Below, piece after piece: positions 34,474 through 40,379 of a stretch of DNA of 41,314 nt; the stretch's first letter is position 1; each line of letters begins with the position of its first letter. The stretch lies in the NCBI GenBank assembly GCA_016783505.1, contig JADHWK010000018.1:1-41314 (forward strand), written 5' to 3'. The notes below the pieces were generated by a model, which searched no databases, had not been told where the DNA came from, and saw only the letters and a list, made by a program, of their open reading frames with translations. Made by a program: the position numbers and the translations under genes. Source of the DNA: Candidatus Zhuqueibacterota bacterium. GTDB lineage: Bacteria > BS750m-G25.

Positions 34474-34502
34474 AATATAATAAATCTAAATCTATTTGTC
34501 AA
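34474..34502 (-). promoter_or_regulatory. minus-strand promoter of the small Tat-like gene
   Basis: Read on the minus strand: TTGACA (34502-34497), a 17-nt spacer, then TATATT (34479-34474). The expected start is about 34467, some 18 nt before the small gene's ATG. Confidence 0.85.
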
Positions 34503-34613
34503 GAAAAAAATGCATACTTTTAAATAGTAATTTAAGCAAATGAAATAGGTTTCTACTAAAATTCAAGTCAAAAATATTTGTGATGGATTGTTTTTAATTT
34601 GAAGATTTTTTCC

Positions 34614-34642
34614 TTGACAAAATACCATATTATTATTAAATT
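34614..34642 (+). promoter_or_regulatory. candidate promoter before the saccharopine dehydrogenase remnant
   Basis: TTGACA at 34614-34619, a 17-nt spacer, then TAAATT at 34637-34642, immediately before the remnant frame. It may be incidental in AT-rich DNA. Confidence 0.45.
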
Positions 34643-34645
34643 GAA

Positions 34646-35056
34646 TTGTCAGTTGAAGGAATATTAATTCTTAATGAATTAGGTGAGGTCCCGGGGATGG
34701 ATCATTTTGGCACTCAAATGATTCTTGATGAAATTAAGCAAGGAGGTGGTCGTGTAATCAGTTTGAATTCATACGGTAGCGGATTACCTTCCTATGAATT
34801 TAATAACAATCCTATGGGGTATAAGTTTTCCTGGGATCCAAGGACGGTTTTTGTTGCCGCACAAACCGCTGCCGCTTACCTGAAAAACGGCAAAAAAATT
34901 GAGGTAGCGGGTGATAAATTATTCGAACACTTCTGGTATGTTGACATAGATGGATTAGGAACCTTTGAATCGTATCCCAATAAGGATGTAGAAAAGTATG
35001 TGAAGCCCTTTGGCCTGGATGAAAATGCTTCTTTTTACCGATGTTTTTACCTTTAA
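34646..35056 (+). pseudogene. saccharopine dehydrogenase-type fragment
   Basis: This 136-residue frame, open from TTG 34646, reads like the middle to C-terminal part of saccharopine dehydrogenase/reductase proteins of about 400 aa. Matching pieces are LNELGEVPGMDHFGTQMILDE, NNNPMGYKFSWDPRTVFVAA, GKKIEVAGDKLFEHFWYVDI and DGLGTFESYPNKDVEKY. The N-terminal NAD-binding half (G-x-G-x-x-G) is absent, no upstream frame supplies it, and the C-terminal end is also short. It is probably a remnant. A promoter-like sequence just upstream leaves open that a short protein is still made. In intact form such enzymes act in lysine metabolism or polyamine assembly. Confidence 0.7.
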
Positions 35057-35204
35057 ACGAAAGACAATTGTCCTATAAAAAAATACATATTATGATCAAA
35101 AATTAATTTTTTACTGATCGCCCGGCCGTTCCGTGAAATGACTACAATACCAACATTATGGTAGAATTAAGATGAAAAATAAAATAAGATATTGAATAGA
35201 TAGT

Positions 35205-35660
35205 ATGGAAACAATCCGTATACCATGCCGACGAACCTGTCTGGAAAAGGCCGATGTTCCCTTGCCCCAATACATGAGTTCCGGGGCTTCGGGCATGGAC
35301 ATCTTCGCCGCTGTAGAAGAACCATTAGTGATCGAACCCGGTCAAACCGTCGCCGTTCCCACCGGGTTGGTATTGGCTATTCCTGAAGGATATGAGGGTC
35401 AGATAAGGCCCCGCAGCGGACTGGCCCTGCACCACAACATCGGCCTTTTGAACGCCCCCGGGACCATTGATTCCGATTACCGGGGAGAAGTTAAGATCAT
35501 CCTCACCAATTTTGGGAAAGACGATTTTACCATCCATAGGGGAGACCGCATTGCCCAGTTGGTCGTCCAGAAAGTGGTGAAAGCCGAATTAGAAGAGGTG
35601 ACCACTATTCCCGACAGTCCCCGGGGTAGGGGAGGATTTGGCCATACAGGAACTGGTTAA
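35205..35660 (+). CDS. dut: deoxyuridine 5'-triphosphate nucleotidohydrolase (dUTPase)
   Basis: A 151-aa trimeric dUTPase, which cleaves dUTP to dUMP and pyrophosphate and so keeps uracil out of DNA. All five motifs are present: ASGMDIFA (residues 28-35), RPRSGLA (68-74), the uracil pocket NAPGTIDSDYRGE (83-95) with its Asp and Tyr, GDRIAQLV (113-120), and the C-terminal arm RGRGGFGHTG (140-149). Length is normal. There is no Shine-Dalgarno before the ATG, as with several housekeeping genes here. It stands alone and is closed by a terminator. Confidence 0.96.
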   Translation: METIRIPCRRTCLEKADVPLPQYMSSGASGMDIFAAVEEPLVIEPGQTVAVPTGLVLAIPEGYEGQIRPRSGLALHHNIGLLNAPGTIDSDYRGEVKIILTNFGKDDFTIHRGDRIAQLVVQKVVKAELEEVTTIPDSPRGRGGFGHTGTG

Positions 35661-35688
35661 GCCTTATATAAATTATTATCAAATTTTC

Positions 35689-35716
35689 CGCCGACTTCCG
35701 TCGGCGTTTCCATTTT
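35689..35716 (+). terminator. terminator of dut
   Basis: CGCCGAC (35689-35695) pairs with GTCGGCG (35700-35706) around TTCC, followed by TTTCCATTTT. Confidence 0.6.
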
Positions 35717-35928
35717 AAAGAAGAGGTAACAGTTCAGCCAGCAAGGCACCAAGGCACAAAGATAGATAAGGGGTTTGAGGCTGGAATTATGAAGTAATCC
35801 ATATTGCTTGAACGAAGACTGAATTAGGAAAGGGTGAAAGTTTAATATTAAAATCTGATGGCTGATCGCTTATAGCCGAACGCTTACGAAAGTTAACAAA
35901 GAAATTCTGTGTCATTCCGTGAGATTAA

Positions 35929-36753
35929 GTGGTGAACTATAATAAGAAGAGAATTCTTCAGATACCGTCAAAATCAAAAAGTATCCCTGTTCTGGTGTAT
36001 CATAAGGTAGATCCCCGATGGGAATGGGGGGGAACTCGGATCACTCCGAAGAAGTTTGAGCAACAATTAGCCTACCTGAAAGCCAGGGACTACTGCACTC
36101 TATCCCTGCCCGATTACCTCAATAAATGCCACAGTGGAAAGATAGGCCGAAATTATGTAGTGCTTTCTTTCGATGATTCCTATGAAAGCATCTATCACTA
36201 TGCCTTTCCTCTGCTGAAGAAATACGATTTTACCGCAACCGTATTCGTTATTACCGATTTTATCGGTCGGGAAAACACCTGGGATGCCAACCTCGGCGGT
36301 AGAACCTTTAAACACCTCAGCGCCTATCAGATATTGGAGATGTCAAACCATGGCATTCAGTTCGGCTCACATACTGCTTCCCACCCCTGTCTTACACTTT
36401 TGTCCCGGGAGGTCATTCAAAAGGAACTTAAGGATTCGAAACACATACTGGAATCCCTGCTCAATCGGACCGTTGATTTTATCTCCTATCCTTTCGGCCG
36501 CACCGATACCAGAGTAATCAAAACCGCCCGGCGAATAGGATATAAAGGTGGTGTCATCTTCAAATCCCCAAAAAAGCGATCCATACCCCCCGAATTTCGT
36601 ATCGAGCGTCAGGGGGTCTACCTCCTGGACAATTTGACCCTGTTCAAGGCTAAGCTGGGCGAGAATACACTAAACCATATCGAACAAAAAAGACTCAAGC
36701 TCATCAACTTTTTCTCCCTGGGAACAGTGATAGTCCAGGGGTTAAAAAAATGA
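35929..36753 (+). CDS. polysaccharide deacetylase (NodB-like) family protein
   Basis: A 274-aa protein of carbohydrate esterase family 4 type. The NodB motifs are visible: VVLSFDDSYES with D82-D83 (the usual T-F-D-D-G), the metal pair H148-T-A-S-H152 in FGSHTASHP, and SYPFGRTD as the later motif. The N-terminal PVLVYHKVDPRWEWGG...F-E-Q-Q-L-A-Y-L is common in deacetylases next to glycosyltransferases. The start is uncertain: GTG at 35929 or 35932, with no strong ribosome site. No signal peptide is seen. It probably removes acetyl groups from a cell-surface or cell-wall glycan; a GT2 gene lies two genes downstream. Confidence 0.82.
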   Translation: MVNYNKKRILQIPSKSKSIPVLVYHKVDPRWEWGGTRITPKKFEQQLAYLKARDYCTLSLPDYLNKCHSGKIGRNYVVLSFDDSYESIYHYAFPLLKKYDFTATVFVITDFIGRENTWDANLGGRTFKHLSAYQILEMSNHGIQFGSHTASHPCLTLLSREVIQKELKDSKHILESLLNRTVDFISYPFGRTDTRVIKTARRIGYKGGVIFKSPKKRSIPPEFRIERQGVYLLDNLTLFKAKLGENTLNHIEQKRLKLINFFSLGTVIVQGLKK

Positions 36754-36762
36754 AAAAATTAC

Positions 36763-36791
36763 TTGCTATTTCAATTTTAATTTAATATATT
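36763..36791 (+). promoter_or_regulatory. promoter of the MerR-family gene
   Basis: TTGCTA at 36763-36768, a 17-nt spacer, then TATATT at 36786-36791. The expected start is about 36798, some 35 nt before the ATG. Confidence 0.7.
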
Positions 36792-36832
36792 TAAAGCGAT
36801 TGTTTAAGTGTTAATCAATCATATGCAGGGTA

Positions 36833-37183
36833 ATGGCCCAATCAGGGATCAAGAAGCTTTACTATTCAATCAGTGAAGTAGCTAAACTGGCTAATCTGGA
36901 GCCCTACGTCCTCAGGTATTGGGAGACGGAGTTTGATGAGCTCCGGCCCCAGAAGAACAAGGCGGGAAATCGAATCTATAAAGTGAAGGACATTCGCTTG
37001 ATCCTTAAGATTAAGGAATTGCTCTATGAGGATAAATACACTATCGCTGGTGCCTGTCAACAGCTGAAAAATTCTAAGGATGATCATACCGACCAGATGG
37101 GGTTCGATTTCAAGGATGCCAGGATGAGAGATGTGCTGTTAGATGTTAAAAGGGGACTTAAGGAGGTTTTGGAGCTATTGTAA
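36833..37183 (+). CDS. MerR-family transcriptional regulator
   Basis: A 116-aa DNA-binding protein with an N-terminal MerR winged helix: YYSISEVAKLANLEPYVLRYWETEF (residues 10-34), then NRIYKVKDIRLILKIKELLYEDKYTIAGACQQL. There is no ligand-binding domain, only a short helix of about 35 residues, so it belongs to the small MerR-like group often found near pcm, surE or stationary-phase genes in FCB and delta-type genomes. The target is unknown. The ribosome site AGGG is only 3 nt from the ATG. The glycosyltransferase gene starts 27 nt later and probably shares the transcript. Confidence 0.88.
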   Translation: MAQSGIKKLYYSISEVAKLANLEPYVLRYWETEFDELRPQKNKAGNRIYKVKDIRLILKIKELLYEDKYTIAGACQQLKNSKDDHTDQMGFDFKDARMRDVLLDVKRGLKEVLELL

Positions 37184-37210
37184 TGTGACTCTCCTCCTAT
37201 CAGAAAGATA

Positions 37211-37942
37211 ATGACTTTTCAAGGAAATGTTCACTTCACATTTCCTTTTCTTATACGTAACTTGGGGCGAACGGGGTTGAGGGTTGCGGCGCTTATTCCC
37301 GCTTACAATGCGGCAAAGGGGATCAGGGGGGTCATTAAGGGGTTGTTACGTTATTTTCGACAGGAGGATATTTTTGTCGTTGACGATGGTTCCACGGACG
37401 GGACTGCTCATGTTGCCCAGGAACTGGGGGTGAATGTAGGCCGCCATCCAAAAAATCTGGGCAAAGGCGAGGCCCTAAAGACGGGCTTTGCCGGGATATT
37501 AAAGGGAAATTACGATGCAGTAATTACCCTTGATGGTGATGGACAACACGACCCGACCTTCATTCCCCGATTTAAAGAAAAGGCTTTAGGGGATAAGGTT
37601 GATGTGATCATCGGTCGTCGGAAAGCCTGTAAGTCAATGCCGCCCCATCGGATTTTTTCAAATAAAACCACCTCACTGGTTCTGTCCCTGCTGACCCGCC
37701 AGACCATACCCGACTCACAGTCGGGTTACCGCCTCATTCGTTGCTGTGTATTGAAGGACGTTAAGTTAAAGACATCTAAATACGACACTGAATCGGAGCT
37801 TCTAATCCAGGCCGCCCGAAAGGGTTACCGCATCGGTTATGTGCCCATTGACACGCTCTATCCCCCGGGTGTGAAAAGTTCTATCCACAACCTGCGGGAT
37901 AGTTGGCGATTTATTAAATTGATCCTTAAGAATCTTCGTTAA
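37211..37942 (+). CDS. family 2 glycosyltransferase (DPM1/polyprenyl-phosphate type)
   Basis: A 243-aa GT-A fold glycosyltransferase. Motifs are AALIPAYNAAKGI (residues 26-38), VVDDGSTDGT (56-65) and the metal-binding ITLDGDGQHDPTFIP (105-119), followed by SQSGYRLIR and the acceptor-site region DTESELLIQAARKGYRIGYVPI. This set is that of dolichol-/polyprenyl-phosphate sugar synthases and related small GT2 enzymes. There are no membrane segments at the C-terminus, so it is probably peripheral. The first 23 residues are poorly supported and the real start may be the TTG at 37277, just before RVAALIPAYNA. It lies 5 nt before pcm. Confidence 0.85.
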   Translation: MTFQGNVHFTFPFLIRNLGRTGLRVAALIPAYNAAKGIRGVIKGLLRYFRQEDIFVVDDGSTDGTAHVAQELGVNVGRHPKNLGKGEALKTGFAGILKGNYDAVITLDGDGQHDPTFIPRFKEKALGDKVDVIIGRRKACKSMPPHRIFSNKTTSLVLSLLTRQTIPDSQSGYRLIRCCVLKDVKLKTSKYDTESELLIQAARKGYRIGYVPIDTLYPPGVKSSIHNLRDSWRFIKLILKNLR

Positions 37943-37947
37943 AAGGG

Positions 37948-38592
37948 ATGATCAGTTTCCGCATTGCCAGGGAAGAGATGGTTAAGCAGCAGCTGGTAAA
38001 ACGAGGAATCCAGGACCCTCGGCTGCTCAAGGTAATGGCCCAAGTCAGACGCCACCGATTTGTGGACCCCGGACTTCAAAATCGGGCCTACGATGATTGT
38101 CCCCTGCCAATCGGAAACAATCAGACCATCTCACAGCCCTATATGGTAGCTTTGATGACCGAACTGCTGGAACTTGAGGGAGATGAGCGGGTTTTGGAGA
38201 TCGGTACCGGGTCGGGTTATCAAACCGCCATTCTGGCCGAGCTGGTGGAAAAAGTATTCAGCGTAGAGAGGCACCATTCCCTGGCCCAGCGGGCCCGAAA
38301 GACGTTAGACGCCCTGAACTACTCCAACATCGCCATTCGGGTGGGGGACGGTTCCATCGGGTGGAACGAGTTTTCCCCCTACGACCGGATTATTGTTACG
38401 GCCGGGGCACCGACCATCCCTTCATCGCTGTTTAAACAGCTCAAGGAAGGGGGAATACTGCTCATTCCGGTTGGGGATGATTTTATACAGGAGTTGAACG
38501 TGATTAGAAAGATAGGGGGGAAGCCGGTGGTGGAAAGGGCGGGGGACTGCACCTTTGTCCCCCTGATCGGAAAAGAAGGGTGGAAGCGATGA
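37948..38592 (+). CDS. pcm: protein-L-isoaspartate O-methyltransferase
   Basis: A 214-aa enzyme that methylates L-isoaspartyl residues in aged proteins so that they can return to normal aspartate. Typical signs are MVKQQLVKRGIQDPRLLKVM at the start, RHRFVDP, the segment DDCPLPIGNNQTISQPYMVALM (residues 49-70) with the family's signature Q-T-I-S-Q-P, the SAM motif VLEIGTGSGYQTA (82-94), and the late VTAGAPTIP. Its length is usual. It begins 5 nt after the glycosyltransferase and overlaps the next gene by ATGA, so the three are one transcription unit. Confidence 0.95.
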   Translation: MISFRIAREEMVKQQLVKRGIQDPRLLKVMAQVRRHRFVDPGLQNRAYDDCPLPIGNNQTISQPYMVALMTELLELEGDERVLEIGTGSGYQTAILAELVEKVFSVERHHSLAQRARKTLDALNYSNIAIRVGDGSIGWNEFSPYDRIIVTAGAPTIPSSLFKQLKEGGILLIPVGDDFIQELNVIRKIGGKPVVERAGDCTFVPLIGKEGWKR

Positions 38593-39095
38593 TCGAGCGA
38601 ACCGTCGAGTTTTTAAGGTGGCTTCCCAACGAAATTATTACCCTACTGATCGCCATGCTCCCCATTGCGGAGCTGCGGGGGGCCATTCCCTGGGCATTGA
38701 CCGGTGGGGGACTGACCTGGCATCAGGCCTACCTGTTCGCAGCTATAGGAAATTTCCTTCCCGTAATACCGTTACTGCTCCTCATCGAACCCCTTTCCAA
38801 CTGGCTCCGGGGATACAAAGCCTTTGACATCTTTTTTGCCTGGCTTTTCGCCAGGACCCGTCGAAGGGGAAAATTGGTAGAAAGATATGAGGCTTTGGGG
38901 CTGGCCCTTTTTGTAAGCATCCCTCTGCCCGTTACGGGAGCGTGGACGGGTGCGGTGGCAGCATTTGTGTTCGGCATTCGACTTAGTTATTCCATTATAG
39001 CCATCATAGCCGGTATCCTCATCGCTGGGGTGATCGTAACCCTGGCCTCGTTAGGAGTCATGGAAACTATAAAAGCAATTGGAATATACCCATAA
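38589..39095 (+). CDS. small multidrug export family membrane protein (COG2426)
   Basis: A 168-aa integral membrane protein with about four to five hydrophobic segments. The family signature is ITLLIAMLPIAELRGAIPWA near the start, followed by AIGNFLPVIPLLLLIEPL and, after a cytoplasmic Arg/Lys loop, LFVSIPLPVTGAWTGAVAAF. This is the Sm_multidrug_ex (PF06695) pattern; despite the name, transport of drugs is not well shown for the family. I place the start at ATG 38589, which overlaps the pcm stop as ATGA and has AAGGGTGG upstream, rather than the earlier GTG at 38580. Confidence 0.88.
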   Translation: MIERTVEFLRWLPNEIITLLIAMLPIAELRGAIPWALTGGGLTWHQAYLFAAIGNFLPVIPLLLLIEPLSNWLRGYKAFDIFFAWLFARTRRRGKLVERYEALGLALFVSIPLPVTGAWTGAVAAFVFGIRLSYSIIAIIAGILIAGVIVTLASLGVMETIKAIGIYP

Positions 39096-39126
39096 GAAAT
39101 TTAAGGACATGGAAAAATATTTTTTC

Positions 39127-39155
39127 TTGACAAATAAATTAAATTTATGTATATT
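39127..39155 (+). promoter_or_regulatory. promoter before the degenerate tRNA-Pro / GIY-YIG locus
   Basis: TTGACA at 39127-39132, a 17-nt spacer, then TATATT at 39150-39155. The expected start at about 39162 is where the degenerate tRNA-Pro begins. Confidence 0.85.
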
Positions 39156-39161
39156 TGACAG

Positions 39162-39288
39162 CGGAGGTGCTTCCCCCTTGTGGCGTAGTGCGGCCATACG
39201 GGCCGTAAGAGGCTATGCTACTCGTCTGCGTAGCGTCCTACGGAAATGGGGTTCATGGGGTCGTCCCGAAGCTTCGGGATCGCTCCGA
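39162..39288 (+). pseudogene. degenerate tRNA-Pro with palindrome in place of the T-arm
   Basis: Blocks of the intact tRNA-Pro(GGG) downstream recur in order: CGGAG (39162), GGCGTAGTGCGG as a worn D-arm, a TAGCG block, ATGGGGTTCA (the anticodon loop with its 3' stem), GGGGTCG, and the acceptor end CGCTCCGA (39281-39288). About 35 nt are inserted in the D-loop. The T-arm is replaced by TCCCGAAGCTTCGGGA (39264-39279), the palindrome found in many intergenic gaps here. It starts right at the promoter, so it was probably the original tRNA gene of this locus. Confidence 0.65.
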
Positions 39289-39303
39289 CGAAGAGGATCA
39301 GAG
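39248..39303. repeat. 56-bp direct repeat, left copy (tRNA-Pro 3' part with palindrome)
   Basis: Matches 39660-39715 at 51 of 56 positions, including GAAGAGGATCAGAG after the tRNA end. The two copies bracket the GIY-YIG ORF and the intact tRNA-Pro. Confidence 0.85.
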
Positions 39304-39313
39304 AGCCATCTTA

Positions 39314-39604
39314 ATGTTTTACGTTTACATTTTGGAAAGTCTGAAGGATGGAAAATTATATACCGGATACACATCTAACCTTAAAAGACGATTGGAACGC
39401 CATAACATGGGATTGGTTAGGTCGACCCAAAATCGGAAACCTTTAAAACTAGTATATTATGAAGCATTCTCCAGCAGGAGTGAGGCGATGATTCGGGAAA
39501 AGTATTTTAAGTCACCCCAGGGTGGAAGAGAAAAAATAAAGTTAATAGCTAACTTTTCCCAGGAGAAGCTAAAATATTTTTCGGAGCGTGGCGCAGTCCG
39601 GTAG
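39314..39604 (+). CDS. small GIY-YIG nuclease-domain protein (tRNA-Pro locus)
   Basis: A 96-aa single-domain protein. The core is MFYVYILESLKDGKLYTGYT (GIY-YIG, with Tyr-Thr-Gly in place of YIG), then NLKRRLERHN and RSEAMIREKYFKS with the candidate catalytic Glu. I start it at ATG 39314 because the family begins with M-x-Y-V-Y-I-L; the frame is open 99 nt further upstream, but that part is degenerate tRNA-Pro sequence. The last residues SERGAVR and the stop TAG (39602-39604) are encoded by the first 23 nt of the intact tRNA-Pro gene, so the ORF and the tRNA overlap. As at the tRNA-Ala locus, a broken tRNA of the same isotype lies upstream and an intact one downstream. Confidence 0.85.
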   Translation: MFYVYILESLKDGKLYTGYTSNLKRRLERHNMGLVRSTQNRKPLKLVYYEAFSSRSEAMIREKYFKSPQGGREKIKLIANFSQEKLKYFSERGAVR

Positions 39605-39655
39605 CGCACCTGAATGGGGTTCAGGGGGTCGCTGGTTCGAATCCAGTCGCTCCGA
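39582..39655 (+). tRNA. tRNA-Pro (anticodon GGG)
   Basis: 74 nt. The acceptor CGGAGCG pairs with CGCTCCG, the D-stem is GCGC/GCGC, the anticodon stem CCTGA/TCAGG holds loop ATGGGGT, and the T-arm is GCTGG-TTCGAAT-CCAGT. No CCA is encoded. Its first 23 nt are also the 3' end of the GIY-YIG ORF. Confidence 0.94.
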
Positions 39656-39659
39656 CTAA

Positions 39660-39715
39660 GGGGTTCAGGGGGTCGTCCCGAAAGTTCGGGATCGCTTCGA
39701 GGAAGAGGATCAGAG
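39660..39715. repeat. 56-bp direct repeat, right copy (second tRNA-Pro remnant)
   Basis: It begins 4 nt after the intact tRNA-Pro and repeats its anticodon 3' side (GGGGTTCAGGGGGTCG), then has CCCGAAAGTTCGGG where the T-arm should be, then a worn acceptor end. The palindrome differs from the left copy but is still self-complementary. Confidence 0.8.
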
Positions 39716-39784
39716 GAATAACAATTGCTCCGGGCAAGGGAATCAGAGATTTCCTGATTAAGCACCGAACGACACCAAGAGGAT

Positions 39785-39812
39785 GGGCACAGGCATGCCG
39801 CTGTGCCCTTTT
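39785..39812 (+). terminator. terminator after the tRNA-Pro locus
   Basis: GGGCACAG (39785-39792) pairs with CTGTGCCC (39801-39808) around GCATGCCG, followed by TTTT. Confidence 0.7.
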
Positions 39813-39840
39813 GATATAGGGGTAAAACAGGAGGAACATT

Positions 39841-40077
39841 ATGAAAGGGGCTTACAAATTTATGGAGGTGGCCATTATCATCGCTGCCATCTCACTGGCG
39901 CTGGGTATTTTCTCCCGGATGCTCATTCTTCCCCTCATTTTCGGATTGGAAGCTCGGGCTTTTCTCAATTTTTCCGGGGTTTGCCTTCTTTTTGCCTTAA
40001 CGTTCGGGGTCGCCCGCATCGTGCTTTTCCTGGAGAACCAAAGCAGTCAGAAGAAAGAAGAAACCGGCCCAGCTTAG
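39841..40077 (+). CDS. small two-helix membrane protein
   Basis: A 78-aa protein with a strong ribosome site (AACAGGAGGAAC). Two membrane segments are clear, at residues 9-31 (VAIIIAAISLALGIFSRMLIL) and 42-64 (FSGVCLLFALTFGVARIVLFL), and the C-terminus is hydrophilic (NQSSQKKEETGPA). I do not recognise a family. It lies alone between a terminator and tRNA-Pro(CGG). A near-perfect hairpin, CAGTAGGCAAT with ATTGCTTACTG (40097-40127), follows the stop and may end its transcript. Confidence 0.75.
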   Translation: MKGAYKFMEVAIIIAAISLALGIFSRMLILPLIFGLEARAFLNFSGVCLLFALTFGVARIVLFLENQSSQKKEETGPA

Positions 40078-40149
40078 ATAAAAGGCTTTAAATTGACAGT
40101 AGGCAATTGACATATCATTGCTTACTGCCACTTGCTTATTTATTAGTAT

Positions 40150-40224
40150 CGGGGCGTAGCGCAGTCCGGTTAGCGCGTCGCGTTCGGGACGCGAAGGTCG
40201 GGAGTTCAAATCTCCCCGCCCCGA
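40150..40224 (+). tRNA. tRNA-Pro (anticodon CGG)
   Basis: 75 nt. The acceptor CGGGGCG pairs with CGCCCCG; the anticodon stem TCGCG/CGCGA holds loop TTCGGGA (anticodon CGG). No CCA is encoded. It is an ordinary, unbroken tRNA-Pro, distinct from the GGG copy at 39582. Confidence 0.93.
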
Positions 40225-40285
40225 CTATTCGTGACAATTACCACAGAATATCACAGAAGACCACAGACTTTCTTTATTAATGAAT

Positions 40286-40370
40286 AATAGCGAAATGGAG
40301 TAATGGATAAATGGAATAATTAATACAACACTCCGATGATCCAAATTATCCAATTATCCAATTCTATTCT
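40286..40370. repeat. imperfect inverted repeat before leuS
   Basis: AATAGCGAAATGGAGTAATG-type sequence on the left is partly complementary to the ATTATCCAATTATCCAATTC-type sequence on the right. Its purine strand resembles the GGAAGAATGG repeats at 23905 and 25658. Confidence 0.45.
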
Positions 40371-40379
40371 TGAGGAGTA

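Noticed and set aside
39215-39313. Longer N-terminus for the second GIY-YIG protein
   Set aside because: The extra 33 residues are translated degenerate tRNA-Pro; the family starts at M-x-Y-V-Y-I-L.
39079-39378. Open frame of 99 codons overlapping the degenerate tRNA-Pro
   Set aside because: It runs through tRNA remnant and palindrome and has no protein-like pattern.
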